Made by a program: the position numbers and the translations under genes. A stretch of 64,000 nt of DNA from Thecamonas trahens ATCC 50062 (taxonomy: Eukaryota > Apusozoa > Apusomonadida > Apusomonadidae): assembly GCF_000142905.1 (NCBI RefSeq), contig NW_013657666.1, positions 447,368 to 511,367 of the forward strand, in the 5' to 3' direction. Positions within the stretch are counted from its first letter, which is position 1. Every line of letters starts with the position of its first letter. This document shows positions 27,444 to 36,822 of this stretch, in pieces. Under the pieces are notes generated by a model that was given only the letters and a program-made list of their open reading frames with translations, did no database searches and was not told the DNA's origin.

Positions 27444-30400
27444 ATGCCCATGCAGAATACATGGCGCGAACGTGAGCGTGAGCGTGAGCGTGAGCGTGAG
27501 CACCCTGGAAGCGGTGGACCAAGCGGAGGTGGTGGTGGTGGTGGTGGTGGTGGTGGTTGGCGAGGAGGTGGAGGAGGGGGAGGAGCTGGCGGACGGGTCG
27601 GTCCCCTCGGAGGGAGTGGGCGCCGTGGAGGGAGGGAGTGGGAAAGCAGCGAATGGGAGAGAGGTCGGGAGGCAAGGGAATGGGCTGGTGGGGAGCTTGC
27701 TGGCAGTGGTGGTGGCGGTGGTGGTGGCGGTGGCGGGAGTGCTGGTGCTGGCTTGCGTAGCAGCCACGGTAGCAGCCATGGTGGCCATGGCGGGTATGGC
27801 CTTGGACGTGGAGGTTCTCGGACAAGCCATGGTGGGCATGGTCATGAGATTGAGTACGGTCGCAGTCATGGTCATGGCCACAGCCACAGCCACAGCCACA
27901 GCCACAGTCGTCGCGGTCATGGTCATCATCGTCATGGCAGGGATGCTCATCACAACTCGTCATCGTCGTCGCGGAGCTATCCTCCTCCGCCCGGAATGGG
28001 TCCGGCTGGAGGCCCGCCGGGTGGTGATGGTGGTGGCAACTCTGGTCCCGGACAGGGACAGGTTAGCGGAGGCGCATTCTCAGGGCCGCTTGCGGGCCGC
28101 TTGTCACACGGTGGCTACCGCCCGCCGCCGCCGCCGCGGTCAGCCGGTGGCTATCCACGGAGCAGTGGAGGGAACCGGTCGAGCAACCACGGGCATGGGC
28201 CACCTGGCCACGGCCACAGCCACGGGCCGGGACACTCGCACTCGCATCGCCACTCGCTCGGCCATGGGTCAGAGCGCGACATGGACGTCGTCCACGGTGG
28301 AAGTAGCCAGTCTGCCCAGCATCCGTCAGCCTCGTACTACGGGCAGGGCTCGCGCTCGCATCACCGTCCTGGCGGCTACGACCGCGGCGACAGGATCGAC
28401 GAGCGCGGCGGCGACCGCAACCGGGCTGGGGATCGCGACCGCGATCGGGCCGGCGATCGTAGCGATCGTGACCGGGCTGGCTACGACCGCGGCTCGCGGC
28501 ACCACAACTCGCACCACCACTCACATCACCACACTCCATCATCGCACCATCGCACCGGTGGTCCGTCAGGCTCGTCGTTGGCGCCACCGGCACCGACAGC
28601 ACCACCACCGTCGCTCGTCCCGGGCGACCGCGGAGATCGCCCCGGACCCGTCCGCAGCTACCCACCACCGCCGCCGCCACCGGCTGGGCCACGCCCAGCC
28701 CAGGCGAGCTACCCGCGAACATGGGAACGGCCCGGTGACCGCGGGCGCGAAGGCCACGACCGCGACCGTGGACGCGACCGGGCAAGCGGAGAATGGAACC
28801 GAGACCGGGACCGCGATCGGGACCGCGACCGTGACCGTGACCGCGAACGTGACCCGCGGCCCCTGGCTGCGCCCAGCGGCGCATATCCTCCACCGCCGAT
28901 GGCAGAGCGCCCGCCGCAGGCAGAACGCCCGCCGCAGGCAGAGCGCCTGCCGCAGGCAGAGCGCCTGCCGCAGGCAGCACCGTCGCCAAGTGTCTCGGCC
29001 ACTCTCCCGCCGTCGTCGCTCGGCACACCGCCGGCGGCGCCAGTCAGCTCCCCGTCACTCAAGCGTGCTGCGACCGAAGAGGCGGCCACGAGCGAGACGT
29101 CGTCGCCGGGTGTCGGTCCCCCGGCAGCCAAGCGGGCACGCCCGCTGCCGGAGCCGCAGCCAGTGGACCAACCAGAGCTTCCGACCAAGACCCAGCTCAC
29201 CATTGCCATCGAGAAGCTGGATCTCGAGGTGGCCAAGGTCGAGTTCGAGCTGACCAAGCTGGCGACCAAGGCCAAGCGCGAACACAAGCTTGTGGCCGCC
29301 GCAGCAGCCAAGCTCGAGGAGCAGGCAGCGGAAGTGGCCGCAGCAAAGGTGGCCGCCGCAGCGGCAGCAGCAGCAGCGGCAGCTGGTGGCTCCAAGAACG
29401 AGGCTGCTGCTGCAGAGGCGGCAGCTGTCATGGATGAGGTCGCAGACGCTAGGACTTCCGGGCGAGTGCCGATGCTGCCGCGACTGGAGCAGCTTCCGGA
29501 CGACGGCCCGCTCGGCTCACTCGGGGTGGTGAAGGACGTGCTGAGCTCGAACCGTGCGGCAGCGACCTCGGCACACAACGAAGTCACGTCGGTGCTTCCG
29601 CCGGCGGTTCGGACCGCGCTCTCTCTTGACGAGCCACAGCTGGGCATGACAGTCAACTGCCGGCCGCTGTATACGTCGCCGGCTGAGCTAGCCTGCGTCG
29701 ACGACTCGGCAACCCGGCACGTGGTCATGGGCCCGCGGGTCAAGGCCAAGCTTGCCAAGGCACTCGCAGCGCGACACGCCAAGCGCCTGGAGGCGGCCGA
29801 GCAGTACAGCGAGCTCGAGAAGCAGTATGCGCGAAAGACAGCGCTCCTCGCACGGATGTCGGGCAACTCGAGCCGGCGACGGACAACGTCCAAGACGCTG
29901 TTCACCACCCCACTGGGCCTCGCAGCCAACCCCGGGACCCCGATTTCCGGACGTGACTCGGCAAGATCGGACGCAGAGTTTGCGGCGATCCTTGCGCGGC
30001 TCGAGGCCGAGGCGCTGGTCTCAACCAACGCCGACGGCAGGCCGGTCTCGGTCCACGCCGAGCTGCCAGACATGATCCGGTTCCGGACGGACCGGCGGTC
30101 GTGCCTGGAGACGCCGATCTTCATCGACAACAACGGGCGAATGCACGACGTGGCCCGGACCGACGCGTTTGTGGCGGCGGCCAACCCGTGGACTCGCCAG
30201 GAGATGTTCATTTACGTCCAAAAGTTTCTCATGTACCCGAAGCAGTTTGACAAGATCGCTGCGTTCCTGCCTGCCAAATCGCGCGGCGACTGCGTCGCCT
30301 TTTACTTCCAGCACGGCCATGTCGTCCAGCTCAAGCGCTTGCTCGACAAGTCGCAGCGTTCGCTCCCGCAGCTCTTTGCTTCCAAAGACCTCGCCGCCCA

Positions 30401-30497
30401 GATGAGCTTGCTCGAAGAGTCGAGTAAGCTCATCGAAGACGGCGGCCGCCGCGGAACCGGCTCATACTCGTTCGCCTCGGCGCCCGCGCCCCCATAA
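27444..30497 (+). CDS. NCOR: NCoR/SMRT-like corepressor with SANT (deacetylase-activation) domain
   Basis: 1,017 residues from the ATG at 27444. Residues 1-560 are low complexity: RE repeats, poly-Gly, a GHGHSHSHSHSHS block, DRDRDRD runs and PQAERPPQAER. At about 580-620, TKTQLTIAIEKLDLEVAKVE resembles the coiled coil by which NCoR and SMRT bind GPS2/TBL1. A second helical part (GPRVKAKLAKALAARHAKR) matches the region following it in NCoR. Residues about 880-970 are the SANT1/DAD: PIFIDNNGRMHD, then NPWTRQEMFIYVQKFLMYPK and SRGDCVAFYFQHGH, matching animal NCoR block by block. In animals this domain activates HDAC3 with inositol phosphates. No second SANT is present. Confidence 0.82.
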   Translation: MPMQNTWREREREREREREHPGSGGPSGGGGGGGGGGGWRGGGGGGGAGGRVGPLGGSGRRGGREWESSEWERGREAREWAGGELAGSGGGGGGGGGGSAGAGLRSSHGSSHGGHGGYGLGRGGSRTSHGGHGHEIEYGRSHGHGHSHSHSHSHSRRGHGHHRHGRDAHHNSSSSSRSYPPPPGMGPAGGPPGGDGGGNSGPGQGQVSGGAFSGPLAGRLSHGGYRPPPPPRSAGGYPRSSGGNRSSNHGHGPPGHGHSHGPGHSHSHRHSLGHGSERDMDVVHGGSSQSAQHPSASYYGQGSRSHHRPGGYDRGDRIDERGGDRNRAGDRDRDRAGDRSDRDRAGYDRGSRHHNSHHHSHHHTPSSHHRTGGPSGSSLAPPAPTAPPPSLVPGDRGDRPGPVRSYPPPPPPPAGPRPAQASYPRTWERPGDRGREGHDRDRGRDRASGEWNRDRDRDRDRDRDRDRERDPRPLAAPSGAYPPPPMAERPPQAERPPQAERLPQAERLPQAAPSPSVSATLPPSSLGTPPAAPVSSPSLKRAATEEAATSETSSPGVGPPAAKRARPLPEPQPVDQPELPTKTQLTIAIEKLDLEVAKVEFELTKLATKAKREHKLVAAAAAKLEEQAAEVAAAKVAAAAAAAAAAAGGSKNEAAAAEAAAVMDEVADARTSGRVPMLPRLEQLPDDGPLGSLGVVKDVLSSNRAAATSAHNEVTSVLPPAVRTALSLDEPQLGMTVNCRPLYTSPAELACVDDSATRHVVMGPRVKAKLAKALAARHAKRLEAAEQYSELEKQYARKTALLARMSGNSSRRRTTSKTLFTTPLGLAANPGTPISGRDSARSDAEFAAILARLEAEALVSTNADGRPVSVHAELPDMIRFRTDRRSCLETPIFIDNNGRMHDVARTDAFVAAANPWTRQEMFIYVQKFLMYPKQFDKIAAFLPAKSRGDCVAFYFQHGHVVQLKRLLDKSQRSLPQLFASKDLAAQMSLLEESSKLIEDGGRRGTGSYSFASAPAPP

Positions 30498-30709
30498 ATG
30501 TGTGTTGCGAGGCGCAGCCGCCGCCGTGCCGTGGTTGAGGAGGAGGAGGTCCGTCATTTATCGATTGAGGGGCAGAGTTAACAAGGAAGGTAGCGCGCCG
30601 GTCAGATGGCGCGCGCCAGGGGGGGGTCGTTGGAGGCGCGCCGGGAGCCGAGGCAGGATGACAAGATAGCCCGAGTTCCGCAGCACGGAGAGGCAGTGAT
30701 CAGCCGTCA

Positions 30710-31366
30710 TCACGCAGTGCCCTCGGCAAACTTCTTGACATTGACCGCCCGGTACTCGGTCTGGTTGTCCCACAGCGCAGCGGCGTAGCCATTGAGCGGC
30801 GAGTCGTTGTTCGGCTCGCCAAGGAGCGAGCGGATAGAGATGAGGATGGTCGAAACATTGTAGATCGCCGACCACTTGTCCTTGAGAATGTCGAGGCAAA
30901 TGTTGCCGTACTGATCAACGTTCGGGTGGAAGCACGGCGTGACAAACTTGACCGTTGGCGCCGAGTACGGATACGAGGTCGGGAAGGTGAGCGAGAGCTT
31001 ATACTCGAGGCCCTCGTACACCGTCCCATCGGCGCCCTTGACCGTCCCCACCCAGTGGAACAGATTGTCCCCATCCGGGAAGGCCGACACACCCTCGTCG
31101 CCCGACATCATCAGCGACATGAGCTCCGATTGCAGGCTGAACCCCCTCCATCCATACTTGTGTGAGTTTGTCCGTTGGTAAAACTTTCAAAATTTTCGTC
31201 TCCCCGACTTGCCGCCGCAACGGCCACCACAAAGAAGCGAAAGCTCGCCAGCGCTGGGATATCGCACACTGGGTACATTCAAGCTCACGTACCGCTTGGC
31301 GACCTTGGGGCCTGAGCTCTCGCCGGTGGCGGGCTTGGAAGGTGAAGAGACGGCAACAGCAGCCAT
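30710..31366 (-). CDS. UBE2C: Ubiquitin-conjugating enzyme E2 C
   Basis: The E2 that works with the anaphase-promoting complex to drive cyclin destruction. Exon 1 (31293-31366) encodes [18 protein letters not shown] up to VAKR. The intron (31137-31292, gtacgt...ttcag) joins it to exon 2 as [20 protein letters not shown], which fits UBE2C exactly. Exon 2 carries [20 protein letters not shown] with the catalytic Cys, the HPN motif and [12 protein letters not shown]. The spliced protein is 166 residues against 179 in man. The N-terminal extension, which restrains UBE2C activity, is present. Confidence 0.95.
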
Positions 31367-31924
31367 GATTGTGTGTGCGAAAGTAGATGTGAGCGACAAG
31401 TGTGTCGAGCACCCCGAGCCGAAGCTGTTGACACGGCGAACCGTTGTCTGGCTCTTTCAAACTACCGCATCATCATCATCCACATCATCTGAACAGATCG
31501 GACGAGGACCCTTGATATGGATACTGACCATAATTCGTTAGGAAAAGTCCTGTGTGCCCACGGTGAGTAGTGGAGGGGTGCAGAACTCAGCTTGATTCAT
31601 TGGTTGTGCAGCGGAGATACAAAGATCGTTGATTTGCTGCACGATATGGTTACCCACTCACTGTCTTTTGAGCCCATCCGTAGCTCGCATGCCACACTCC
31701 GCAGCCGAGTCAACCGAGCACAGTGCGACAGGCGTGTTGTTGTCACAGATCATGGATGTCGATGATGTACACTGACAATCGGTGTGGTCCACGACTCGCT
31801 GCGACGAGAACTCAATGCGACATCGATGAATTCATCGTTCCACTGATCGACGCGCCAAAGTGAGCCGCCGACGAGCGACCAATCGCGGGAGGGCGTGGTG
31901 AAGGGCACCCGACTCAAAGGCGCC
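31367..31924. promoter_or_regulatory. Divergent intergenic region between UBE2C and the NFKBIL1-like gene
   Basis: 558 bases, less GC-rich than average. No gene or repeat was seen; probably both promoters. Confidence 0.35.
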
Positions 31925-33652
31925 ATGGGCGGGTGCCTACAGCGAGTGAGTAGCGGGGCAGACCTGAACGAGAAGACACAATCAACTACATACATACCTA
32001 CTTTGCAGTCTTCAGAAACGCTCCATGTCTCCGCTGTCCCCATCCCCATCATCGCCGAATCGAGCAGACCATGTGGGCAGGCGAGCTCAACTGACATTTC
32101 CCCGTCTTTCCAAGCCCGCAATATACCGCCGTTCGAGGCGCAAGGACTCGACAACAGTACGACAAGAGCGATCGGGCAAAGTCCAAGACATCCTGAAATT
32201 TCTGCGTGCAAGTCAGCCCGTCCGCGTCCGTTTGCAGCCGCACCGTACCAAGCTGTCGATGGTGCCCGTGACGTGGACGCTGCCGGCACTGCTGCCGGTG
32301 CTGATGCCGGCGCTGATGCTGGTGGGATTCAGGAATACAAAGGCCGGCTTGATGGCGTTGTGGACAAGGCCGAGGATGGTTGCGATTGTGGGTTGTTGGG
32401 CGCGGATGAGGCGAGTGGCGGATCTGTGCTGTCATCGTCGGCGTCGGCGTCGTCGTCGGACGAGTCAGAGGAGATGGTTTCAGGGAGCGATGTGGAGGTG
32501 TACTTTGATCCGGGACTGCTCCCAGACGAGATGGTATCGACACCTGGCTTTCGACGTGATGACGTGTTGTCCACTGAAGTCTCGTCATCGTCGATTCTCT
32601 CGCCGTCACCGCAGCCGCTGTCGTCGTCGCCAGCCGAGGTCGAGGCCGAGGCCGAGGCATCTTCGGACATCGAGGACTCGGATAGTGGGGCGGAGCCAAG
32701 ATTTGCTGCTGTTCGCCTCGCCTCGGTCTTTAACAGCGTAGCTGCCAAAGAACAAGAGGTGGCTGCTGCACTGGCTGCTGCTGAGGCCGCTGAGGCCAAG
32801 CGGCGTGCGGCAGCGGCTGCAGCAGCAGCAGCGGCGGCCGAGGCAGCTTTGGCGGCTGAGCGAGTCAAGCGCGAGGCCGAGGCAGCAGCGGCAGCAGCAG
32901 CGGCAGCGGATCGGCTCCGCGAGGCTGCGGCGCAGCACGCGCAGCGCGAGGCCGAGCGCGAGCGGCGGGCGGTAGAGCGTGCACGGGCAAGTGTGGCGCA
33001 GCGCGAGGTTGATGCCGCACAGGCGAAGCGTGCAAAGCATGCGGCGCGGCGGAGTGTGCCAGTCGACACCAAGGCGCACCGCCGGGCGGCGGCGGCGCGG
33101 ATGTCGGGCGCGCGGCATCAGTGGCGACAGAGGAGCCGGCAATCAGGCAGAAGAGGAGCGGCGGCGGCGGCAGCAGCAGCGGCGGCAGCCGCAGCGGCGC
33201 GACAGCGCAGGGCACGGCACCAGGCAGGCGGGCCTCGGGCAGAGGAGGTTGGCGCAAACGAGCCTGATGACGGATGTCGAGCGGCCGGGACAATGGCGAT
33301 CTCGCGGATGATGCGAGTCCGGGTGGAGCAGCACCACGAGTCGTGGAAGGCGTTTGTTGGGTCTGTCCGTGGCGCGGCGGCGAGCGCTCGGTCGGGATGG
33401 GTCCGGATGGGCGACATCCCGTGGCCGCCGCTGGTCGGACCACCAGGGACTGGGCTGGAGGCATCGATGGTGGTCATGCTGCGTGTGGACGGGTCCGGAG
33501 CGTACAAGGAGCTCTCGCGGCGGTGGCATCCGGATAAGTTTGCGCAGGTGATCGGGCGGACGCTGGCCGACGAGACGCGCGACGCTGTGCTCGACCGCGT
33601 CAAGGGCGTGTTCCAGGCACTGGGCCGGGCGCGCGAGGCGGTCGAGAGCTAG
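31925..33652 (+). CDS. NFKBIL1-like protein (degenerate J-like C-terminal domain)
   Basis: An ATG at 31925 opens a 21-nt exon (MGGCLQR) followed by gtgagt. The acceptor tttgcag at 32008 restores the frame (SSETLHVSAV). The intron is 63 bp, so the unspliced frame is also open. The product is about 554 residues: Ser/Asp-rich, then a long Ala/Arg/Glu coiled coil with poly-Ala (about 270-430), then a C-terminal domain with MGDIPWPPLVGPPG and SRRWHPDKFAQVIGRTLADE. The last part matches the end of NFKBIL1 (GDVPWP...VRWHPDRFLQRF), a nuclear protein linked to mRNA processing. The ankyrin repeats of animal NFKBIL1 are not visible. Another frame at 32025-32230 also looks partly coding, so the second exon is uncertain. 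Confidence 0.65.
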   Translation: MGGCLQRVSSGADLNEKTQSTTYIPTLQSSETLHVSAVPIPIIAESSRPCGQASSTDISPSFQARNIPPFEAQGLDNSTTRAIGQSPRHPEISACKSARPRPFAAAPYQAVDGARDVDAAGTAAGADAGADAGGIQEYKGRLDGVVDKAEDGCDCGLLGADEASGGSVLSSSASASSSDESEEMVSGSDVEVYFDPGLLPDEMVSTPGFRRDDVLSTEVSSSSILSPSPQPLSSSPAEVEAEAEASSDIEDSDSGAEPRFAAVRLASVFNSVAAKEQEVAAALAAAEAAEAKRRAAAAAAAAAAAEAALAAERVKREAEAAAAAAAAADRLREAAAQHAQREAERERRAVERARASVAQREVDAAQAKRAKHAARRSVPVDTKAHRRAAAARMSGARHQWRQRSRQSGRRGAAAAAAAAAAAAAARQRRARHQAGGPRAEEVGANEPDDGCRAAGTMAISRMMRVRVEQHHESWKAFVGSVRGAAASARSGWVRMGDIPWPPLVGPPGTGLEASMVVMLRVDGSGAYKELSRRWHPDKFAQVIGRTLADETRDAVLDRVKGVFQALGRAREAVES

Positions 33653-33711
33653 AGGAGGTTGATTGTGTGGTGGTAAAGGAGTTGAGGAGGTGTTTCATCA
33701 GGTGCAAGATT

Positions 33712-35493
33712 CTACAAGAACTCGCGCATGGCTTCGACGTAGCGGGCGGCATCGTCGCAAAACGGACGGTGCAGCGGGGTCCAACCCAGCTTCAAGCGGG
33801 TGAACGAGGCGTCGGCCTTCTGGTCCATGACCAGGCAGCGACCGAAAAGGTCGATGTTATGGGGCTTGCCCGTGTACGCGACGTTGTCCATCGAATCGAG
33901 CTCGCAGGCGGTGGCGAGCTCGTGCATGAGCTCGGCGACCATGACGTTCGAGGCCGAGACAACAAACACGTTAGGGCCGAGGAGGTTTGACTCGCAGGCG
34001 GCCAGACAGGCGCGCGCAATGTCATCGACATGGACCATCGGCATGTGATTGGCGCCGTCACCGGGGAACCGGATCGAGCCGTGGGTTGCAGCCTGCCCGG
34101 CGTAAACTGAGAGCAGCGAACCCTGGCGGCCGTAGGCCACGCCGCAGCGGAGTACAAAGCCCGAAGCGACGCATTCGTTGCGGAGGACAGACTCCTCATG
34201 GCTCGACCGCCAGCGGATGAGCTTGGGCGGGTTGTCGGCCGTCGCCTCGTCAATGACCCGGCGCTGCTCGCCGTACATCCTGTTGTCACCGCATTCAGGG
34301 ATAGAGAGAGTGAGTCTAACTAGAGTCAACCACCCGTTCACGGCCGGACGGCCAAGGCAAAGCGCGGCATGAGGGCGCGTCAGAGTAACTATGTGTCGGG
34401 CGGTGTGCCCGACGGCATCAAAGGTTGGAGGCGTCCCAAAGGGGCCTCAGAACGAGGCACACCGACTACAATTGCTTGCAGCCAGGACATTCCTTCAGCA
34501 AAGATATGATATCATCATCCGCAGCACCGCGCCAGGACCAGCAGTTGCTCCGGCAGAGAGGACTCTTGGGAGGGGAAGGCGGCAAGGGAAGGAGGGGGGG
34601 GGGCACAGCAGAGTCAGCAGAGTGATAACATACCAGATGGACGAGAGCATGATGACAGTCTTCCCAGGCTCTGCCCTGCACGCCGCATTGATGGCATCAA
34701 CCACGATAGCATCGGTCTTCTGCGGGGCGGTGGCATCAAGTGCGCAGTGCACAATGACGCCAACGTCCTCCAGCGCCTCTGCGTAGCTCTCAGCCTTGGC
34801 GAGGTCGCACATCACCGGAGTGATTTCCTACAATTGCACATCGATCGAAAAAATCCCAACAGAAGGCGCGCAAACAAAATACCACACAGCGAGAGCAAGC
34901 GAGCGAGTGAGTCATACAAAAATGACAAACAAAGCCACGAGGGCGGCAAGGAAGGAAGTGACCGAGCTGCGGGCGCTTTGCGCGAGCTCGTCGCCTGCCT
35001 TTCCAAAAAAATATATCCTTTTGTTTGAGAATGACTTCATAACAGATCTTGGTGTAGATAAAGGTATCATCATTAAAATGCAGAGTGGTGCATGATGTTG
35101 AATCATCAGCATTCACAAACAGGATGGGAGGAGGAGCTACAGAGAGTCCAAGCTTGGGCGTGTGCGGAGAAGGGAGCGCATGCTTGCAGGGTTGGGGCGG
35201 TGGGGAGGAGGAGGAGGAGGAGGAGAAAAAATCTTCAAAGGCGAAATCAATCAAATTGCGATGAAGCGACCGACAGAGGCGCGGGGGGGGGGGGGGGTGG
35301 GGAAGGAGGAGGGGGGGGGGGGGAAGGAGGGAGAGGGAGTGTGGAGGGGTGGAAGAGGGCGTACATTACGGCGGAGGGCAGCAGCCTTTCCTTCTGTGCG
35401 GCAGGTACCGAATACTTGGTAGCCGGCAACTACAAAGGCACGGGCAACGGCTGAGCCGACAAAGCCCGTCGCTCCGAGCACCAAGACCCGCAT
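33712..35493 (-). CDS. Extended short-chain dehydrogenase / NAD-dependent epimerase, three exons
   Basis: Exon 1 (35365-35493) encodes MRVLVLGATGFVGSAVARAF, with the GxxGxxG NAD(P)-binding loop. Intron 1 (34828-35364) runs from gtacgc to ttgtag. Exon 2 (34634-34827) encodes EITPVMCDLAKAE up to MLSSIW. Intron 2 (34280-34633) runs gtatgt to caacag. Exon 3 (33712-34279) starts MYGEQRRVIDEAT and contains HVDDIARACLAA, typical of NAD-epimerases. All joins are in phase, giving 296 residues. At the catalytic YxxxK site the sequence is YGEQR, with Arg in place of Lys, so chemistry may be altered. The substrate is unknown. Intron 1 is C-rich on its sense strand. Confidence 0.85.
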
Positions 35494-35912
35494 CGGAGAC
35501 GACTGTGACGACCAAAAAGTGAAACAAACGAGACCGAGAACAATTGGCGTTGGTGAGCGGGTGAACGAACGAGTGAACGAACGGGTGTGAACGAACGGGT
35601 GTGAACGAACGGGTGTGAACGAACGGGTGTGAGAACGAACGGGTGAGAACGAACGGGGGTGAAAACGAACGGGTGCGGGCGAACGATTGATGGAGATGAG
35701 CTCGGTGAGGGTGGGGATGGATGGGTTGATGAGTGGAGATGAGCTGGGTGATGGGTGGGTTGATGGGTGGAGACGAGGTGGGTGATATGGGTGGGTTGAT
35801 GGGTGGGCGGATGGGTGGGTTGATGGGTGACTTTGGGCGGCTTTGTGCGACTCGGCGATGTGCAAGTCAGTTCCCTGTTCGCGACCGCGACTCATCGCCT
35901 GACTCCATCGCA
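35494..35912. promoter_or_regulatory. Divergent promoter region made largely of short tandem repeats
   Basis: Between the SDR and DUF4326 genes. 35555-35675 is a GAACGAACGGGTGT-type repeat of about eight copies; 35715-35835 is a GGTTGATGGGTGG-type repeat of about eight copies. These are probably 5'-flanking minisatellites. Confidence 0.7.
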
Positions 35913-36407
35913 ATGGCGGACTTGGTTGGTGCAAGCTCGCCGAGCAAGCGCAAGCGCGACTGCGGTGAGGAGGGATCAAGTGCGAGCCGAGAGTCTAAGG
36001 TGGCTAGGCTGCTTGCCGGTACAACTGGCGAGCACGTCAAGACAAACTCGATCTCAGCTCGGCCCAAGGCTACGGCGACTCGGGTGGTCCGGATCCGCCG
36101 AAAGGGTGGCAAAGTAGTGGTCGACTGCGATGTGTACATCGGAAGGAACATGTTTATGGGCGGATGGCGGCTGAAGAGAAGCAAGTGGGCCAATCCGTTC
36201 TCGGTCAAGTCGGCTGGTTCGCACGCGGCTGCTTGCGCCGCCTACGAGCGGTACGTCCGCGCCCAGCCAGATCTCATGGCTGCGCTCTCCGAGCTCAATG
36301 GCAAGACTCTTGGCTGTTGGTGCAAGCCCAAGCCGTGCCATGGCGATGTACTGGTCAAGCTTGTGGCCGAGGCCGGTCGTTTGGTGCCTGAACAATGCGA
36401 AGAATGA
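35913..36407 (+). CDS. DUF4326 domain protein
   Basis: 164 residues from the ATG at 35913. Residues 1-65 are Ser/Lys/Arg-rich, including SPSKRKR, a possible nuclear localisation signal. Residues about 70-155 match DUF4326: DVYIGRNMFMGGWRLKRSKW, WANPFSV, YVRAQPDLMAAL and LGCWCKPKPCHGDVLV. The CWCxPxPCHGD motif is the family hallmark and suggests metal binding. DUF4326 is mostly bacterial and phage-borne with scattered eukaryotic members, and its role is unknown. The flanking genes are ordinary eukaryotic ones, and its composition does not stand out. Confidence 0.85.
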   Translation: MADLVGASSPSKRKRDCGEEGSSASRESKVARLLAGTTGEHVKTNSISARPKATATRVVRIRRKGGKVVVDCDVYIGRNMFMGGWRLKRSKWANPFSVKSAGSHAAACAAYERYVRAQPDLMAALSELNGKTLGCWCKPKPCHGDVLVKLVAEAGRLVPEQCEE

Positions 36408-36822
36408 TGGATGCGTGCCCGTTCGCCCTCTCGCACCTCTCCCTTACTCCTTCCTCGCACTCTTGCCAGCTCATCAAATCCATTGTCCTTGTTCCTGGTT
36501 GTCCTTGTCGCCAACCGAGCTGAGACGCGCGGAACACAAGTGTGACGTTTTGCCTCTTTCGCCCCCCCCCTCCCCCCCCTCCCAGTCCCGCCTCTTACTC
36601 CCCATCCCAGGCACGCCCATGACTTTCAACATGACCACTACCTTGCCTCCCCCCCCCTGTCCTTTTTCACAGCCTGTTCAAGACGTATCAGCAAACGGCG
36701 CGGCTGTCACAGCATTCTCCCTCACCTGCACGGATGTCACACTTTCCCGCAAGAAAACTACCGGCTCAATCTGGCTCTTGCCAGCCAGAGTTCCAAGGGC
36801 ATACCCATCTCTCCCCATCATC
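36408..36822. other. Intergenic C-rich stretch, no gene seen
   Basis: Between the DUF4326 and TRIM-like genes. CCCCCC runs at 36563-36585 and 36648-36657. Nothing else was recognised. Confidence 0.35.

Noticed and set aside
27109-29253. 714-codon alternative frame of the NCoR-like gene
   Set aside because: Low-complexity sequence read in another frame; the conserved coiled coil and SANT are in the annotated frame.
13148-31366. A functional cluster of ubiquitin genes (two USPs, UBL5, UBE2C)
   Set aside because: They are separated by unrelated genes on both strands; the number is not surprising for so large a class.
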